A DNA stretch of 64,000 bases from Bacteroidota bacterium (GTDB lineage Bacteria; Bacteroidota; Bacteroidia; Chitinophagales; Chitinophagaceae), in contig JAGWWM010000005.1 in the NCBI GenBank assembly GCA_018970395.1, forward strand, positions 1 through 64,000, given 5' to 3'. This document shows, piece after piece, positions 16,380 to 24,305 of this stretch. The notes beneath the pieces were generated by a model. The model ran no database searches, was not told where the DNA came from, and saw nothing but the letters and a program-made list of their open reading frames with translations. Positions within the stretch are counted from its first letter, which is position 1. Each line of letters begins with the position of its first letter. A program made the translations under genes and the position numbers.

Positions 16380-16440
16380 TTTATCCGGACAGCCGACAAC
16401 CCGCCGCAGGCGACGACACCCTGACACCCCTTTTCCTCCT
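16380..16440. repeat. CCGACAACCCGCCGCAGGCG repeat
   Basis: Copy of the sequence found at 10262-10290, here followed by CACCCTGACACCCC. It lies just before the TTG start of the GT4 gene. Nothing else is seen between the ATPase remnant and that gene. Confidence 0.65.
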
Positions 16441-16461
16441 TTTAACTTATTCCATCTTCAA

Positions 16462-17574
16462 TTGAAAGTCCTCATAACCATAGACACACTAACGCAGGGT
16501 GGTACAGAGCAAAGCATACTGGAGCTGGTGCGACATTTTTCCGAAAACACCAAAGTAGTGGTGTGTTACTTTTATCCCAACCACACACTGAAAGAGGCTT
16601 TTGAGCAATCGGGCATTCAATTGCTGTTTCTGGATATTAAACCCAAGTATCATTTTATCGATGCCATTCATGCATTGAGAAAAGTGCTTCGAAGTGAGAA
16701 TCCTGATATCGTAGTAAGCAGTCTTTACAGGGCAAATATCATCAGCCGCATAGCGTGCAGACTGGAAAAAAAACCTTTGGTCGGCACTTTTGTTGAAGAC
16801 AGTTATGGGTCAAATCGAAAGGCCACATTTCATGGGTTAGGCAGATTAAAATTTTGGTTCACCTGGATGATTGACAGATTGACCGCAGGCATCCCCACTA
16901 TTTATATCAGTAATTCAAAAGCACTGGCTTTGTCCAATAGCAGAAGCCTTGGAGTAGATGATAGGAAAATTCATGTTATTTACAGGGGCAGGGTAATAAA
17001 AAATATTCCTATCAGCAATTTACCCAAAACAACCCCGTTCAGATTTGTATGCATAAGCCGGTTATATGAAAAAAAAGGATTAACTGATCTTATTGCGGCA
17101 GCCGCTTTATTGAATCAATATGAAAATGAATTTTGCATTGATATCATAGGGGAGGGTCCGTTCAGAAACAAATTGGAAGAGCAAATTAAGAATTGTGGTT
17201 TAGAGGGAAAGGTAAATTTACCGGGTACTGTTGCAACAGCATCGCAAACCCTGATTCACTACCATGCTTTTGTTTTTCCGAGTTGGTTTGAAGGATTCAG
17301 TGGCGCTCTCGTTGAGGCGATGCTCTCCGGCATTCCCATCATCTGCAGTGATATCCCTATGAATCTCGAAGCCGTAACGCCCGATACAACTTCAAAGGTT
17401 TTCCCTGTAAAAAATGCCGATCAACTCGCGGAAAAAATGCTGTGGGTAATCAATCATTACGAAGAAGCACAGCAAATGGGAGCAAGGGCACGTGCTGAAG
17501 CTATTACCCGATTCGACATACACAACATTGCCCTTCAGTACGAAAATACCCTGAGGGAGGTGGTTGTAAGTTAA
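16462..17574 (+). CDS. GT4 glycosyltransferase
   Basis: GT-B fold, retaining family 4 glycosyltransferase of 370 aa, starting at TTG. The N-terminal domain opens with the glycine-rich acceptor-side loop (DTLTQGGTEQSILELV). The C-terminal donor domain has FVCISRLYEKKGL, DIIGEGPF, and the EX7E motif in FPSWFEGFSGALVEAMLSG. It would add a sugar to the lipid-linked repeat unit at the cytoplasmic membrane. It is followed after 48 bases of A/C-rich repeat by another GT4 gene. Confidence 0.93.
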   Translation: MKVLITIDTLTQGGTEQSILELVRHFSENTKVVVCYFYPNHTLKEAFEQSGIQLLFLDIKPKYHFIDAIHALRKVLRSENPDIVVSSLYRANIISRIACRLEKKPLVGTFVEDSYGSNRKATFHGLGRLKFWFTWMIDRLTAGIPTIYISNSKALALSNSRSLGVDDRKIHVIYRGRVIKNIPISNLPKTTPFRFVCISRLYEKKGLTDLIAAAALLNQYENEFCIDIIGEGPFRNKLEEQIKNCGLEGKVNLPGTVATASQTLIHYHAFVFPSWFEGFSGALVEAMLSGIPIICSDIPMNLEAVTPDTTSKVFPVKNADQLAEKMLWVINHYEEAQQMGARARAEAITRFDIHNIALQYENTLREVVVS

Positions 17575-17575
17575 A

Positions 17576-17622
17576 ACCATAATAAACCAACAACCAACAG
17601 ACCAACAACCAACAACTTAACT
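17576..17622. repeat. Family C A/C-rich leader repeat
   Basis: ACCAACAACCAACAGACCAA CAACC and similar units fill the whole spacer between two GT4 genes and end four bases before the ATG. Part of a family placed before many start codons in this region. Confidence 0.65.
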
Positions 17623-18774
17623 ATGCGTCTTCTAATTTTAGACACTCGCCCCATTCGCAGAGGCGCACAGATATTTGCCGATGATCTCAAGCGGAGCCTG
17701 GAGAAGAAAGGCATTTTGCTGAAACGGGTATTTCTCTACAAGGAAGATAAATATGAGACGCTTATCCTAAAAGAGAATGATATAGTGCTTCCTTTTCGGG
17801 ACAATCATATTTTTGAACGTTTCCCCTCCGTTCAACCTGCTTTGGTTAGGTCTTTGGCTAGGGAAATCAAAAACTTTGCGCCGGATATTATATTATGCAA
17901 CGGAAGTCGTACCCTTAAATATGCGGCAGCCATCCGTTATTTTTTTCCTTCTATCAAGAGCAAATGGGTCTATCGCGTGATCGATAGCAGTCGTTTTTGG
18001 AATCCTGGCGGGTTCAAACATGCCTATTACCGCCGGGTGATTATTCCCTGCCTCGATGCTGCAGTTGGAGTAAGTGCCAAGTCGCTAAAGGATATGCAGG
18101 CTAACTACCGCTTCAATAAACCCTCGGTGGTGATCCCCAGGGGCATAGATCCGGAGAAGTTTAAAGCCCTCCCTTCCCGGCTTATCGCCCGGCAGCAACT
18201 CCAATTACCTGAAAATGCTTTTGTGGTATTGTTTTTGGGCAATCTTACGCGGCAGAAACGTCCCGATCGTTTCCTGGAGGTGGTGGCTCAGTTATATGCT
18301 GCAAATAATCGAGTAGTGGGTCTGCTTGCCGGCGATGGTCCACTGAAATCCTCGCTCATAGAATGGGTAGAAGACAATAAATTAGGGGAGGTGTTTCATT
18401 TTTGCGGATATGTGCAGGATGTGTCTACCGTATTGGCAGCATCCGATGTCCTTTTGCTTACCAGCGACACCGAAGGCCTGCCGGGGGTTGTATTGGAAGC
18501 TGCCATGGCCGGCCTGCCCTCCGTCGCTGCCGATGTAGGCGGGGTGCAACAATGTATTATACACGGAAAAACCGGATTCTTTTGTCCTCCATCGGATATA
18601 GAGCAATTTACGCAGTATGTATCCACGCTAATGGATAATGAATCCTTAAGAGCTGAAATGGGAAATCATGCCCGAGAAAATGTCATTGCCAATTTTTCCA
18701 TTGAATCGTTGACTAATAAGTATTTATGTTTTTTTGAAAAACTAACAAACCAACAACCAACAACTAAGAACTAA
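17623..18774 (+). CDS. GT4 glycosyltransferase
   Basis: GT-B family 4 glycosyltransferase of 383 aa. The N-terminus reads LLILDTRPIRRGAQIFADDL. The donor domain shows LFLGNLTRQKRPDRFLEVV, LLAGDGPLK and the EX7E region TSDTEGLPGVVLEAAMAGLP. The last codons, NQQPTTKN, are encoded by A/C-rich repeat sequence that runs into the stop, so the repeat has reached into the coding end. The next gene begins 15 bases later. Confidence 0.93.
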   Translation: MRLLILDTRPIRRGAQIFADDLKRSLEKKGILLKRVFLYKEDKYETLILKENDIVLPFRDNHIFERFPSVQPALVRSLAREIKNFAPDIILCNGSRTLKYAAAIRYFFPSIKSKWVYRVIDSSRFWNPGGFKHAYYRRVIIPCLDAAVGVSAKSLKDMQANYRFNKPSVVIPRGIDPEKFKALPSRLIARQQLQLPENAFVVLFLGNLTRQKRPDRFLEVVAQLYAANNRVVGLLAGDGPLKSSLIEWVEDNKLGEVFHFCGYVQDVSTVLAASDVLLLTSDTEGLPGVVLEAAMAGLPSVAADVGGVQQCIIHGKTGFFCPPSDIEQFTQYVSTLMDNESLRAEMGNHARENVIANFSIESLTNKYLCFFEKLTNQQPTTKN

Positions 18775-18789
18775 CAACCAACAACATCC
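18752..18789. repeat. Family C A/C-rich leader repeat overlapping a gene end
   Basis: CAACAACCAACAACTAAGAA CTAACAACC spans the last codons of the upstream GT4 gene and the spacer to the ATG at 18790. The repeat is partly coding here. Confidence 0.6.
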
Positions 18790-19941
18790 ATGGATCTCAT
18801 CATCGTCTCCCTCATCATCCTGCTCATCTACTTTCTGCAAAGAAACAGATGGGTAGCTCGCTTAGCAGCAATTGATCGGTTCAGGGGAGGACATACATCA
18901 GAGAATTACATTGACGCGTTAGCAGGCATACATCTTTTGCTGTCTATTGTTTATATTCTATATGCATCTGTGGAGCGCTCTGACTCTGGAGAATATCATC
19001 ACTTGACCAGTTTACCGAGTGCTTGGTCAGACTGGTGGGGAACAGATACTCTTTTCATTAAATGGCTCACCTGGCCTTTGTCAAATTTTTTAGGTTTAAA
19101 TTATATAAGCTGCATGCTCATTTTTTCCTACCTGGGTCTAAATGGGGTTATACTTTTTTATTTTGCTCTAAAGGAAAATTTGCCTGCCTTTAATGTAAGA
19201 TCGAATTCCAGTTATTCTATTGTTGAATGGATTTTTCTCCTTCCCAATACCCATTTCTGGAGCAGCTCGATCGGTAAAGGTGCTACCATGCTTTTTGGTA
19301 TTGGTTTGATTATATTTGGATTAAGTCGTTTTCAGAAAAGATTTTTAATGATCATCTTTGGCTCTTGGTTTGTGTTTCAAATACGTGGGCATATTTTATT
19401 TCTTATCATCATCGGGGCAGGTTTCGGTCTGTTTTTTACTGTAAGAGGGGTAAAGTGGTATTATAAAGGGCTGATGATTTTGGCAGTACTAGCCATTACC
19501 TATTTTACAGTAGATGATATGAGTAAATATACCGGCAGAAACGATTTAAATCTTACCGAGTCCACCAAGTTTCAGCAAAGGGCCATATCCAACACAAGTG
19601 CTACGAGTGGTGTGGATCTTGGGAACTACAACCAGGCGCAGAAATTATTTACTTTTTGGTACCGCCCCTTGTTTGTGGATGGTCCTGGTTTGTTGGGTTT
19701 TATTGTTTCTTTTGAAAATGCCCTGTATGTCTTCTTTACCATCGGCATCATCCGCTATGGTATTCCCAACTGGAAGCACTGGAACGGTTGGTTCCGTATT
19801 AGTTTCTTCATTTTCATCTTCGGTTCTATCGCCCTCGCCCAAATTGCAGGCAACCTTGGCATCGCCATGCGCCAGAAAGCGCAGATCATGCCGTTGTTTT
19901 TTATCCTGTATTGTAAAGCGATGAGTTATAAGAGGTTGTAG
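18790..19941 (+). CDS. EpsG/Wzy-like polysaccharide polymerase
   Basis: Integral membrane protein of 383 aa with about ten hydrophobic segments. It lacks enzyme motifs that I can name, but topology, length and the soluble loop with SGEYHHLTSLPSAWSDWWG fit EpsG/O-antigen-polymerase-type proteins, which join repeat units on the periplasmic side. It is the only such candidate inside the locus, so it is the likely polymerase. It lies directly after two GT4 genes and before a RES/Xre module. Confidence 0.75.
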   Translation: MDLIIVSLIILLIYFLQRNRWVARLAAIDRFRGGHTSENYIDALAGIHLLLSIVYILYASVERSDSGEYHHLTSLPSAWSDWWGTDTLFIKWLTWPLSNFLGLNYISCMLIFSYLGLNGVILFYFALKENLPAFNVRSNSSYSIVEWIFLLPNTHFWSSSIGKGATMLFGIGLIIFGLSRFQKRFLMIIFGSWFVFQIRGHILFLIIIGAGFGLFFTVRGVKWYYKGLMILAVLAITYFTVDDMSKYTGRNDLNLTESTKFQQRAISNTSATSGVDLGNYNQAQKLFTFWYRPLFVDGPGLLGFIVSFENALYVFFTIGIIRYGIPNWKHWNGWFRISFFIFIFGSIALAQIAGNLGIAMRQKAQIMPLFFILYCKAMSYKRL

Positions 19942-20015
19942 GTTGTTAGTTGTTGGTTATTAGTTTCTACTAACAACAAATAACTAATAACTAACAACCT
20001 CCAACTTACAACTGT
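19934..20015. repeat. Family C repeat as an inverted pair (possible hairpin)
   Basis: GGTTGTAGGTTGTTAGTTGT TGGTTATTAG is followed after a short gap by its near complement CTAATAACTAACAACCTCCA. The transcript would fold into a long hairpin between the polymerase gene and the RES/Xre promoter and could act as a terminator or insulator. No poly-T tract follows, so classical termination is not clear. Confidence 0.55.
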
Positions 20016-20024
20016 CAAAATAAA

Positions 20025-20056
20025 TTTGCCATTTGTCATAAAATACCTTAACTTGC
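20025..20056 (+). promoter_or_regulatory. Promoter of RES/Xre module
   Basis: TTTG (20025-20028), a 20-base spacer, then TAACTTGC (20049-20056), close to the Bacteroidota consensus TTTG-N19-21-TAnnTTTG. The ATG is five bases after the -7 box, so the message would have almost no leader. The spacer TTTGCCATTTGTCATAAA is very similar to the promoter before the UpxY gene at 32910. Confidence 0.6.
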
Positions 20057-20060
20057 ACCT

Positions 20061-20492
20061 ATGTCAAAATCACTTAACCTAATGGATCCTGAAGTTGCCT
20101 ATCATCATACGGATGATACCGGCGTTTTTGGAATGATCAATACCGTGAAGTCGGGTATTCAATTTTCATCCTTTTCCCGGTTAGCAGATCACAGTCCTTT
20201 TTCTTTAAATGAGTGGGCAGGTTTTTTACAGCTGTCGGAGCGTACCATGCATCGCTATTATCAGCAAAAAAAAACTTTTGATCCTTCCAGTTCTGAAAAA
20301 ATCATGGAGCTGGCACTTCTGTTTAATTACGGAGAAAAAGTTTTAGGCAGCAGGGAAAATTTTTATGTATGGCTGCAAACAGAAATTCCCTCTATAGGAA
20401 ATATTCAACCCAAAGCTTTGTTGGATACGCATTTTGGCATTAAAATGCTCAAAGACGAATTAATCCGCATAGAATACGGTGTTTTTGCATGA
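20061..20492 (+). CDS. Xre/ParS-type antitoxin of RES toxin
   Basis: Antitoxin of 143 aa. A central region forms a helix-turn-helix (LNEWAGFLQLSERTMHRYYQ) and the C-terminal part is the toxin-binding DUF2384 type, with GSRENFYVWLQTEIPSIGNI and KALLDTHFGIKMLKDELIRI. The stop overlaps the RES toxin start (ATGA). It would repress the shared promoter and block the toxin active site. Confidence 0.93.
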   Translation: MSKSLNLMDPEVAYHHTDDTGVFGMINTVKSGIQFSSFSRLADHSPFSLNEWAGFLQLSERTMHRYYQQKKTFDPSSSEKIMELALLFNYGEKVLGSRENFYVWLQTEIPSIGNIQPKALLDTHFGIKMLKDELIRIEYGVFA

Positions 20493-20950
20493 TTGTCTAT
20501 CGTTTGAGTCAATCCTCCTATGCAGCCGACCTTTCCGGTATAGGGGCTGAGATGGCCGGAGGCAGATGGAACAGCAAGGGGACACCCATGATTTATGCTG
20601 CTGAGTCTAGGGCTTTATGCGTAGCCGAACTAGCCATGCATCTCCCACTCGGATTGGTGCCCCAGAATTACGCATTTGTTTCGTTTAAAATTCCTGAAAA
20701 TATTCCTGTTTTGCAGTTATCAAAAAAACAATTACCCTCGAATTGGAATGAATACCCTCACCCAAACGAGACTCAACAAATCGGTGATCGGTTTATCAGA
20801 GATAATAAGTTTTTAGTCATGAGAGTACCTTCCGTGGTTGTAAATGAAGAGTACAATTATCTGATCAATCCCCGACATAGTTTGATACAGAAAGTGCAAG
20901 TTTCAGACTTGTCGCCATTTAAATTCAATGAACGATTCTTTCGGAAATAG
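20489..20950 (+). CDS. RES-domain toxin
   Basis: RES toxin of 153 aa. Characterised members degrade NAD+ and halt growth. The conserved Arg is in VYRLSQSSYA, followed by GGRWNSKGTPMIYAAESRAL with the catalytic Arg/Tyr/Glu features, then LPSNW, FIRDNKFLVMRVPS and NYLINPRH. Full length, coupled by a four-base overlap to its Xre antitoxin. It sits between the polymerase gene and a GT4 gene, so its loss could be selected against along with the polysaccharide locus. Confidence 0.94.
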   Translation: MIVYRLSQSSYAADLSGIGAEMAGGRWNSKGTPMIYAAESRALCVAELAMHLPLGLVPQNYAFVSFKIPENIPVLQLSKKQLPSNWNEYPHPNETQQIGDRFIRDNKFLVMRVPSVVVNEEYNYLINPRHSLIQKVQVSDLSPFKFNERFFRK

Positions 20951-20962
20951 AGACCTGCAAAA

Positions 20963-21001
20963 ATCAACATTTAACTTTCAACCCACAATCTACAACCTTC
21001 C
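20963..21001. repeat. Family C A/C-rich leader repeat
   Basis: CAACATTTAACTTTCAACCC ACAATCTACAACC fills the end of the spacer between the RES gene and the TTG start of the GT4 gene. Confidence 0.55.
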
Positions 21002-22102
21002 TTGAACATTCTGCACGTAATCAAATCCCTCGGTCGCGGCGGCGCGGAAATGTTGCTGCCTGAAACAATCCGTATTCATAACAAAGAGCAGTTTCAGTTC
21101 CATGTGATTTATTTTCTTCCCTGGAAAGATCAGATGGTGAATGAGTTGGAAGATTCAGGGGCGACGGTACAATGTTTTTCAGCAACGAATAACATTAAAA
21201 TTTTACTACAGGCAAAGAAAGTAGCGCACTATGTGAAAGAAAATAAGATTGATCTTATTCACTGTCATTTACCCTGGGCCGGATTTTTAGGAAGGATCGT
21301 GTATCGAATGACAGGTGTGCCTGTGGTTTATACCGAGCATAATAAACAGGAACGTTATCACAAACTTACCAAGTGGATCAATAGCTATACCTTCAATTGG
21401 CAAAGTGCAGCGATTGCGGTCTCCGGAGAAGTCGCCGAATCCATCCAAAATAATATTGCACCAAAAATTCCGGTTCATACCATTTTGAATGGGGTCAATA
21501 CAGAACGCTTCACAAGAAGCGAAGAAAGAAGAAAAGAGCTTCGTGATCAACACGGCTGGGATGAAGATATGATTGTAATTGGCACACTCGCCGTATTTCG
21601 ATTTCAAAAGCGACTCGATCTTTGGTTGGAACTATTTAAGAAGATCTCAGAACAAAATCCTGATAAAAAAATCAAAGGAGTGATTGTTGGAGCTGGTCCG
21701 CTGAAAGATTTAATAGAACAAAAACGCAGAGAACTGGGGCTCGAGAATGCTGTATTGATGCCCGGCTTGCAAACCAACACCATCGATTGGTTTTCTTCCA
21801 TGGATATTTACATGATGTGCAGTGTTTTTGAGGGCCTACCCATTGCGTTGTTAGAAGCTATGAGCTGTGGTTTACCTGTTGTAACGACTAATGCCGGTGG
21901 GATAGGAGAGGTAATTCGACATCAAGTCGATGGTTTACTGGTGCCGGTTGATGAGCCGTATAAGATTGTTGCTGAGACGGGGAAGATGATTTCAAATAAA
22001 TCTGTTCTTAATCAGTATGCAAAGGCATCGCGAGAAAGAGTGGTCGATGCTTTTGGGATGGAGAAGATGGTGAAAGAGTTAGAAGGTTTGTATAAATCGT
22101 AA
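21002..22102 (+). CDS. GT4 glycosyltransferase
   Basis: GT-B family 4 glycosyltransferase of 366 aa, starting at TTG right after an A/C-rich repeat. The N-terminus is MNILHVIKSLGRGGAEMLLP, the classical glycine-rich loop. The donor domain has IGTLAVFRFQKRLD, VIVGAGPLKD and the EX7E stretch MCSVFEGLPIALLEAMSCGL. Function: addition of one sugar to the lipid-linked unit. Followed by a cluster of family A repeats. Confidence 0.94.
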   Translation: MNILHVIKSLGRGGAEMLLPETIRIHNKEQFQFHVIYFLPWKDQMVNELEDSGATVQCFSATNNIKILLQAKKVAHYVKENKIDLIHCHLPWAGFLGRIVYRMTGVPVVYTEHNKQERYHKLTKWINSYTFNWQSAAIAVSGEVAESIQNNIAPKIPVHTILNGVNTERFTRSEERRKELRDQHGWDEDMIVIGTLAVFRFQKRLDLWLELFKKISEQNPDKKIKGVIVGAGPLKDLIEQKRRELGLENAVLMPGLQTNTIDWFSSMDIYMMCSVFEGLPIALLEAMSCGLPVVTTNAGGIGEVIRHQVDGLLVPVDEPYKIVAETGKMISNKSVLNQYAKASRERVVDAFGMEKMVKELEGLYKS

Positions 22103-22113
22103 TTAATTTTATT

Positions 22114-22264
22114 GCGTCATGTTGATTTTCCAAGGGGCGTCATGTTGAGCGACAGCTAAACATCTCTCGATTGTTATGTGTCCAAAATGATGAGATCCTT
22201 CGCTTTCGCTCAGGATGACGTACTTAAAAGATGGAGAGATCCTTCGCTTTCGCTCAGGATGACG
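22114..22264. repeat. Family A repeat cluster with extra right arm
   Basis: A truncated left arm GCGTCATGTTGATTTTCC is followed by a full left arm GCGTCATGTTGAGCGACAGC, a right arm GAGATCCTTCGCTTTCGCTC and a second right arm (GTACTTAAAAGATGGAGAGA then TCCTTCGCTTTCGCTCAGGA). The duplicated right arm shows local amplification. Confidence 0.8.
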
Positions 22265-22330
22265 TAATTGAAAGAAGTCGGGATTGAAAGTGATGTATCC
22301 ATTAATAATGTCATGTAGATCTTTCAAGGG

Positions 22331-22460
22331 GCGTCATGTTGAGCGATAGCGAAACATCTCAAAATGGGGGTATAGAGCTATAAATATGAGATCCTTCGTT
22401 TACACTCAGGATAACGTACTTAAAAGATGGAGAGATCCTTCGCTTTCGCTCAGGATGACG
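22331..22460. repeat. Family A repeat with duplicated right arm
   Basis: Left arm GCGTCATGTTGAGCGATAGC, right arm GAGATCCTTCGTTTACACTC and a second right arm joined by the same GTACTTAAAAGATGGAGAGA link as the neighbouring copy. It ends nine bases from the 3' end of the GIY-YIG gene. Confidence 0.8.
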
Positions 22461-22468
22461 CATTTGTT

Positions 22469-22765
22469 TTACCAGTTTTTTATATCTTCCCATAAATCTC
22501 TCCATTCCGGATTAATGGAGTTTATGAGATCAATTTTAAAAGATCTCCTTTTGCCTTTAAAGTATTTTTCAAAATTAATTGCTTCAATGATACTATTGTA
22601 GCATTCAAACCAAACTAACTTATCACATTTGTATTTCGCAGTAAAACTTTTTGGATACACTTTCTCTTTATGTTCCCTTATGCGAGCATGTAAATCAGCA
22701 GTTACACCAATGTATAATACGCTATGATTTTTATTTGTCAAGATATAAGTACAGCCACCTTGCAT
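22469..22765 (-). CDS. GIY-YIG (URI-type) endonuclease-like protein
   Basis: Single-domain GIY-YIG protein of 98 aa. The signature reads CTYILTNKNHSVLYIGVTAD, followed by the catalytic Arg helix LHARIREHKEKVYP, and a later Glu in EAINFEKYFKG. It belongs to the small URI/UvrC-type group whose targets are mostly unknown. It is on the minus strand inside a plus-strand sugar locus, with four family A arms directly at its 3' side, so it looks like accessory DNA. Confidence 0.92.
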   Translation of the reverse strand: MQGGCTYILTNKNHSVLYIGVTADLHARIREHKEKVYPKSFTAKYKCDKLVWFECYNSIIEAINFEKYFKGKRRSFKIDLINSINPEWRDLWEDIKNW

Positions 22766-22873
22766 AAGTTTTATTATTGATAATAATTATGACAAGTTAA
22801 ATGCCAAGGAGTTTTTGAGAATATATTAAACCCTATTTTTTCAAAGTATTTTTCCTATATCACCAGTCACAAA

Positions 22874-22903
22874 TATCCTACAACCTATAACTTACAATCT
22901 GCC
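22874..22903. repeat. Family C A/C-rich leader repeat
   Basis: CCTACAACCTATAACTTACA ATC immediately precedes the TTG start of the GNAT gene. Confidence 0.5.
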
Positions 22904-23893
22904 TTGATCCTCCGCCCCCCCCATACTACCGAACTCCCCGCCATCATCCAACTCCTCAAAGCCTCTTTGGGGGACGGGTCGAGTGAGAAGTCTGAACGTT
23001 ACTGGAATTGGAAGCATGTCAATAATCCTTTCGGCACATCCCCTGTATTGGTGGCAGAAGAGAATGGTGAACTGATTGGCATTCGTGCCTTCATGCGTTG
23101 GGACTGGCAGATGGGTGATAAAATATATCGCTGTTTGCGTGCCGTGGATACCGCTACGCATCCTGATCATCAGGGCAGGGGCATCTTCAAAAAACTCACT
23201 TTACAATTAATTGAGGAAGCAAGTAAACAGGGTTACGATTTTATATTCAACACGCCCAATACCCAAAGCACTCCAGGTTACCTCAAGATGGGTTGGAAAA
23301 CCTGGGGGAAAGTGCCTCTATGGCTTCATCCGGTGGTAGTATTCAAAAAACCGGATATGCAGGTATGGGAGAAGTGTAAACAGGATTTACAAGATTTCAA
23401 TTTTGCAAACACCAAAATAAGGAGTTTTATCCCCCTTAGGGGGGGGATTCAGGGGGGGGATGTTCATGAAGACAATAATCTTTTCACTCCCATCACCCCC
23501 CAATGGCTTGCCTGGCGCTACCGTGATTGTCCGGTGAAGGATTATGGTTTATTTCAATATGTGCACAGAGGAAAAGAAGTACACCTTTTCTTCTGCTTAA
23601 AAGGGAGTGGGCTCAAAACAGAATTAAGAATTTGTTCAACTGTTTTTAATGATAAATTTGATTTAAATTTACTGACTAGAGCATCCAATAAATTAGCCCG
23701 TGCCATCGGCTGCAGGATCGTAACCTGTGGCGGATTGAGCGAAAGCATTTCTGCAAATCAATTATTCAACGGCTGGTTCTCTGTTCGCAAATGGAGTGTC
23801 ACCGCCACTGTTCGCAATATTCCCACCGGTCGCTATCTTCCTGATGAACATACCCAATGGCTGATGCAGACGGGGGATATGGAATTATTTTAA
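22904..23893 (+). CDS. GNAT N-acetyltransferase
   Basis: GNAT-fold acetyltransferase of 329 aa, starting at TTG. The acetyl-CoA site is VDTATHPDHQGRGIFKKLTL in the first half, and FNTPNTQSTPGYLKMGWK completes the N-terminal domain. The second half probably forms another GNAT-like lobe. In this setting it may N- or O-acylate a sugar amine. Unusually, residues IPLRGGIQGGDVHED in the middle are encoded by a family B palindrome inserted in frame, so the repeat is tolerated as a loop. Confidence 0.82.
   Translation: MILRPPHTTELPAIIQLLKASLGDGSSEKSERYWNWKHVNNPFGTSPVLVAEENGELIGIRAFMRWDWQMGDKIYRCLRAVDTATHPDHQGRGIFKKLTLQLIEEASKQGYDFIFNTPNTQSTPGYLKMGWKTWGKVPLWLHPVVVFKKPDMQVWEKCKQDLQDFNFANTKIRSFIPLRGGIQGGDVHEDNNLFTPITPQWLAWRYRDCPVKDYGLFQYVHRGKEVHLFFCLKGSGLKTELRICSTVFNDKFDLNLLTRASNKLARAIGCRIVTCGGLSESISANQLFNGWFSVRKWSVTATVRNIPTGRYLPDEHTQWLMQTGDMELF
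23428..23461. repeat. Family B palindrome inside a gene
   Basis: TATCCCCCTTAGGGGGGGGA TTCAGGGGGGGGATG lies within the GNAT coding sequence without breaking the frame. It is a diverged copy of the elements at 14727, 28055 and 28561. Confidence 0.75.
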
Positions 23894-23957
23894 GGTTGTA
23901 AGTTGTATGTTGAACGTTGAAAAACAAACCTACAACCTACAACCTACAACTTTCAAC
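23892..23957. repeat. Family C A/C-rich repeat, both orientations
   Basis: AAGGTTGTAAGTTGTATGTT GAACGTTG followed by ACCTACAACCTACAACCTAC AACTTTCAAC. The two parts are complementary and could fold into a hairpin between the GNAT gene and the small sorted protein. Confidence 0.6.
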
Positions 23958-23983
23958 TTTTTACCCTAACTTCGTTTACCTTT

Positions 23984-24232
23984 ATGAAATGGCGAACTCT
24001 TTTCAACAAACTCATTACCAATCGATACGCAATCAGGTTTGCGTTGATACATCTATCAATTCTTTTGATTACAACAGATATTTTTGCTCAAGGTGCCGGT
24101 TTCGATCCGGGAGGTGAGCCGGGCGGTGATCCCGACTTAATTCCCGTTGACGGCGGTCTCGGCTTCCTCCTCGCTGCAGGCGTTGGATATGGAGTGAAGA
24201 AGGCGAGGGAGTATAGAAGAAGGAAGTCATAA
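23984..24232 (+). CDS. Small secreted protein with PID-CTERM-like sorting tail
   Basis: Protein of 82 aa. A basic start and hydrophobic segment (FALIHLSILLITTDIFAQ) form a signal peptide with likely cleavage after AQ. The mature part is only a short glycine/proline-rich linker (GFDPGGEPGGDPD) and then IPVDGGLGFLLAAGVGYGVK followed by a basic cluster. A P-x-D-G-G motif, a hydrophobic helix and a K/R tail match the PID-CTERM protein-sorting signal of Bacteroidota, thought to be processed by exosortase-type enzymes. No exosortase gene is in the window. The mature part is tiny, which is common for such proteins. Confidence 0.75.
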   Translation: MKWRTLFNKLITNRYAIRFALIHLSILLITTDIFAQGAGFDPGGEPGGDPDLIPVDGGLGFLLAAGVGYGVKKAREYRRRKS

Positions 24233-24235
24233 AGC

Positions 24236-24305
24236 CGTTGAAGGTTGTTAGTTATAAGTTAGATTTCAACTTTAAACCTACAACCTACAACCTACAACCT
24301 ACAAC
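24236..24305. repeat. Family C A/C-rich repeat, both orientations
   Basis: GTTGAAGGTTGTTAGTTATA AGTTAG and then four tandem copies of CTACAACCTACAACC, ending at the TTG start of the deacetylase. It has hairpin potential like the copy at 23892. Confidence 0.65.
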
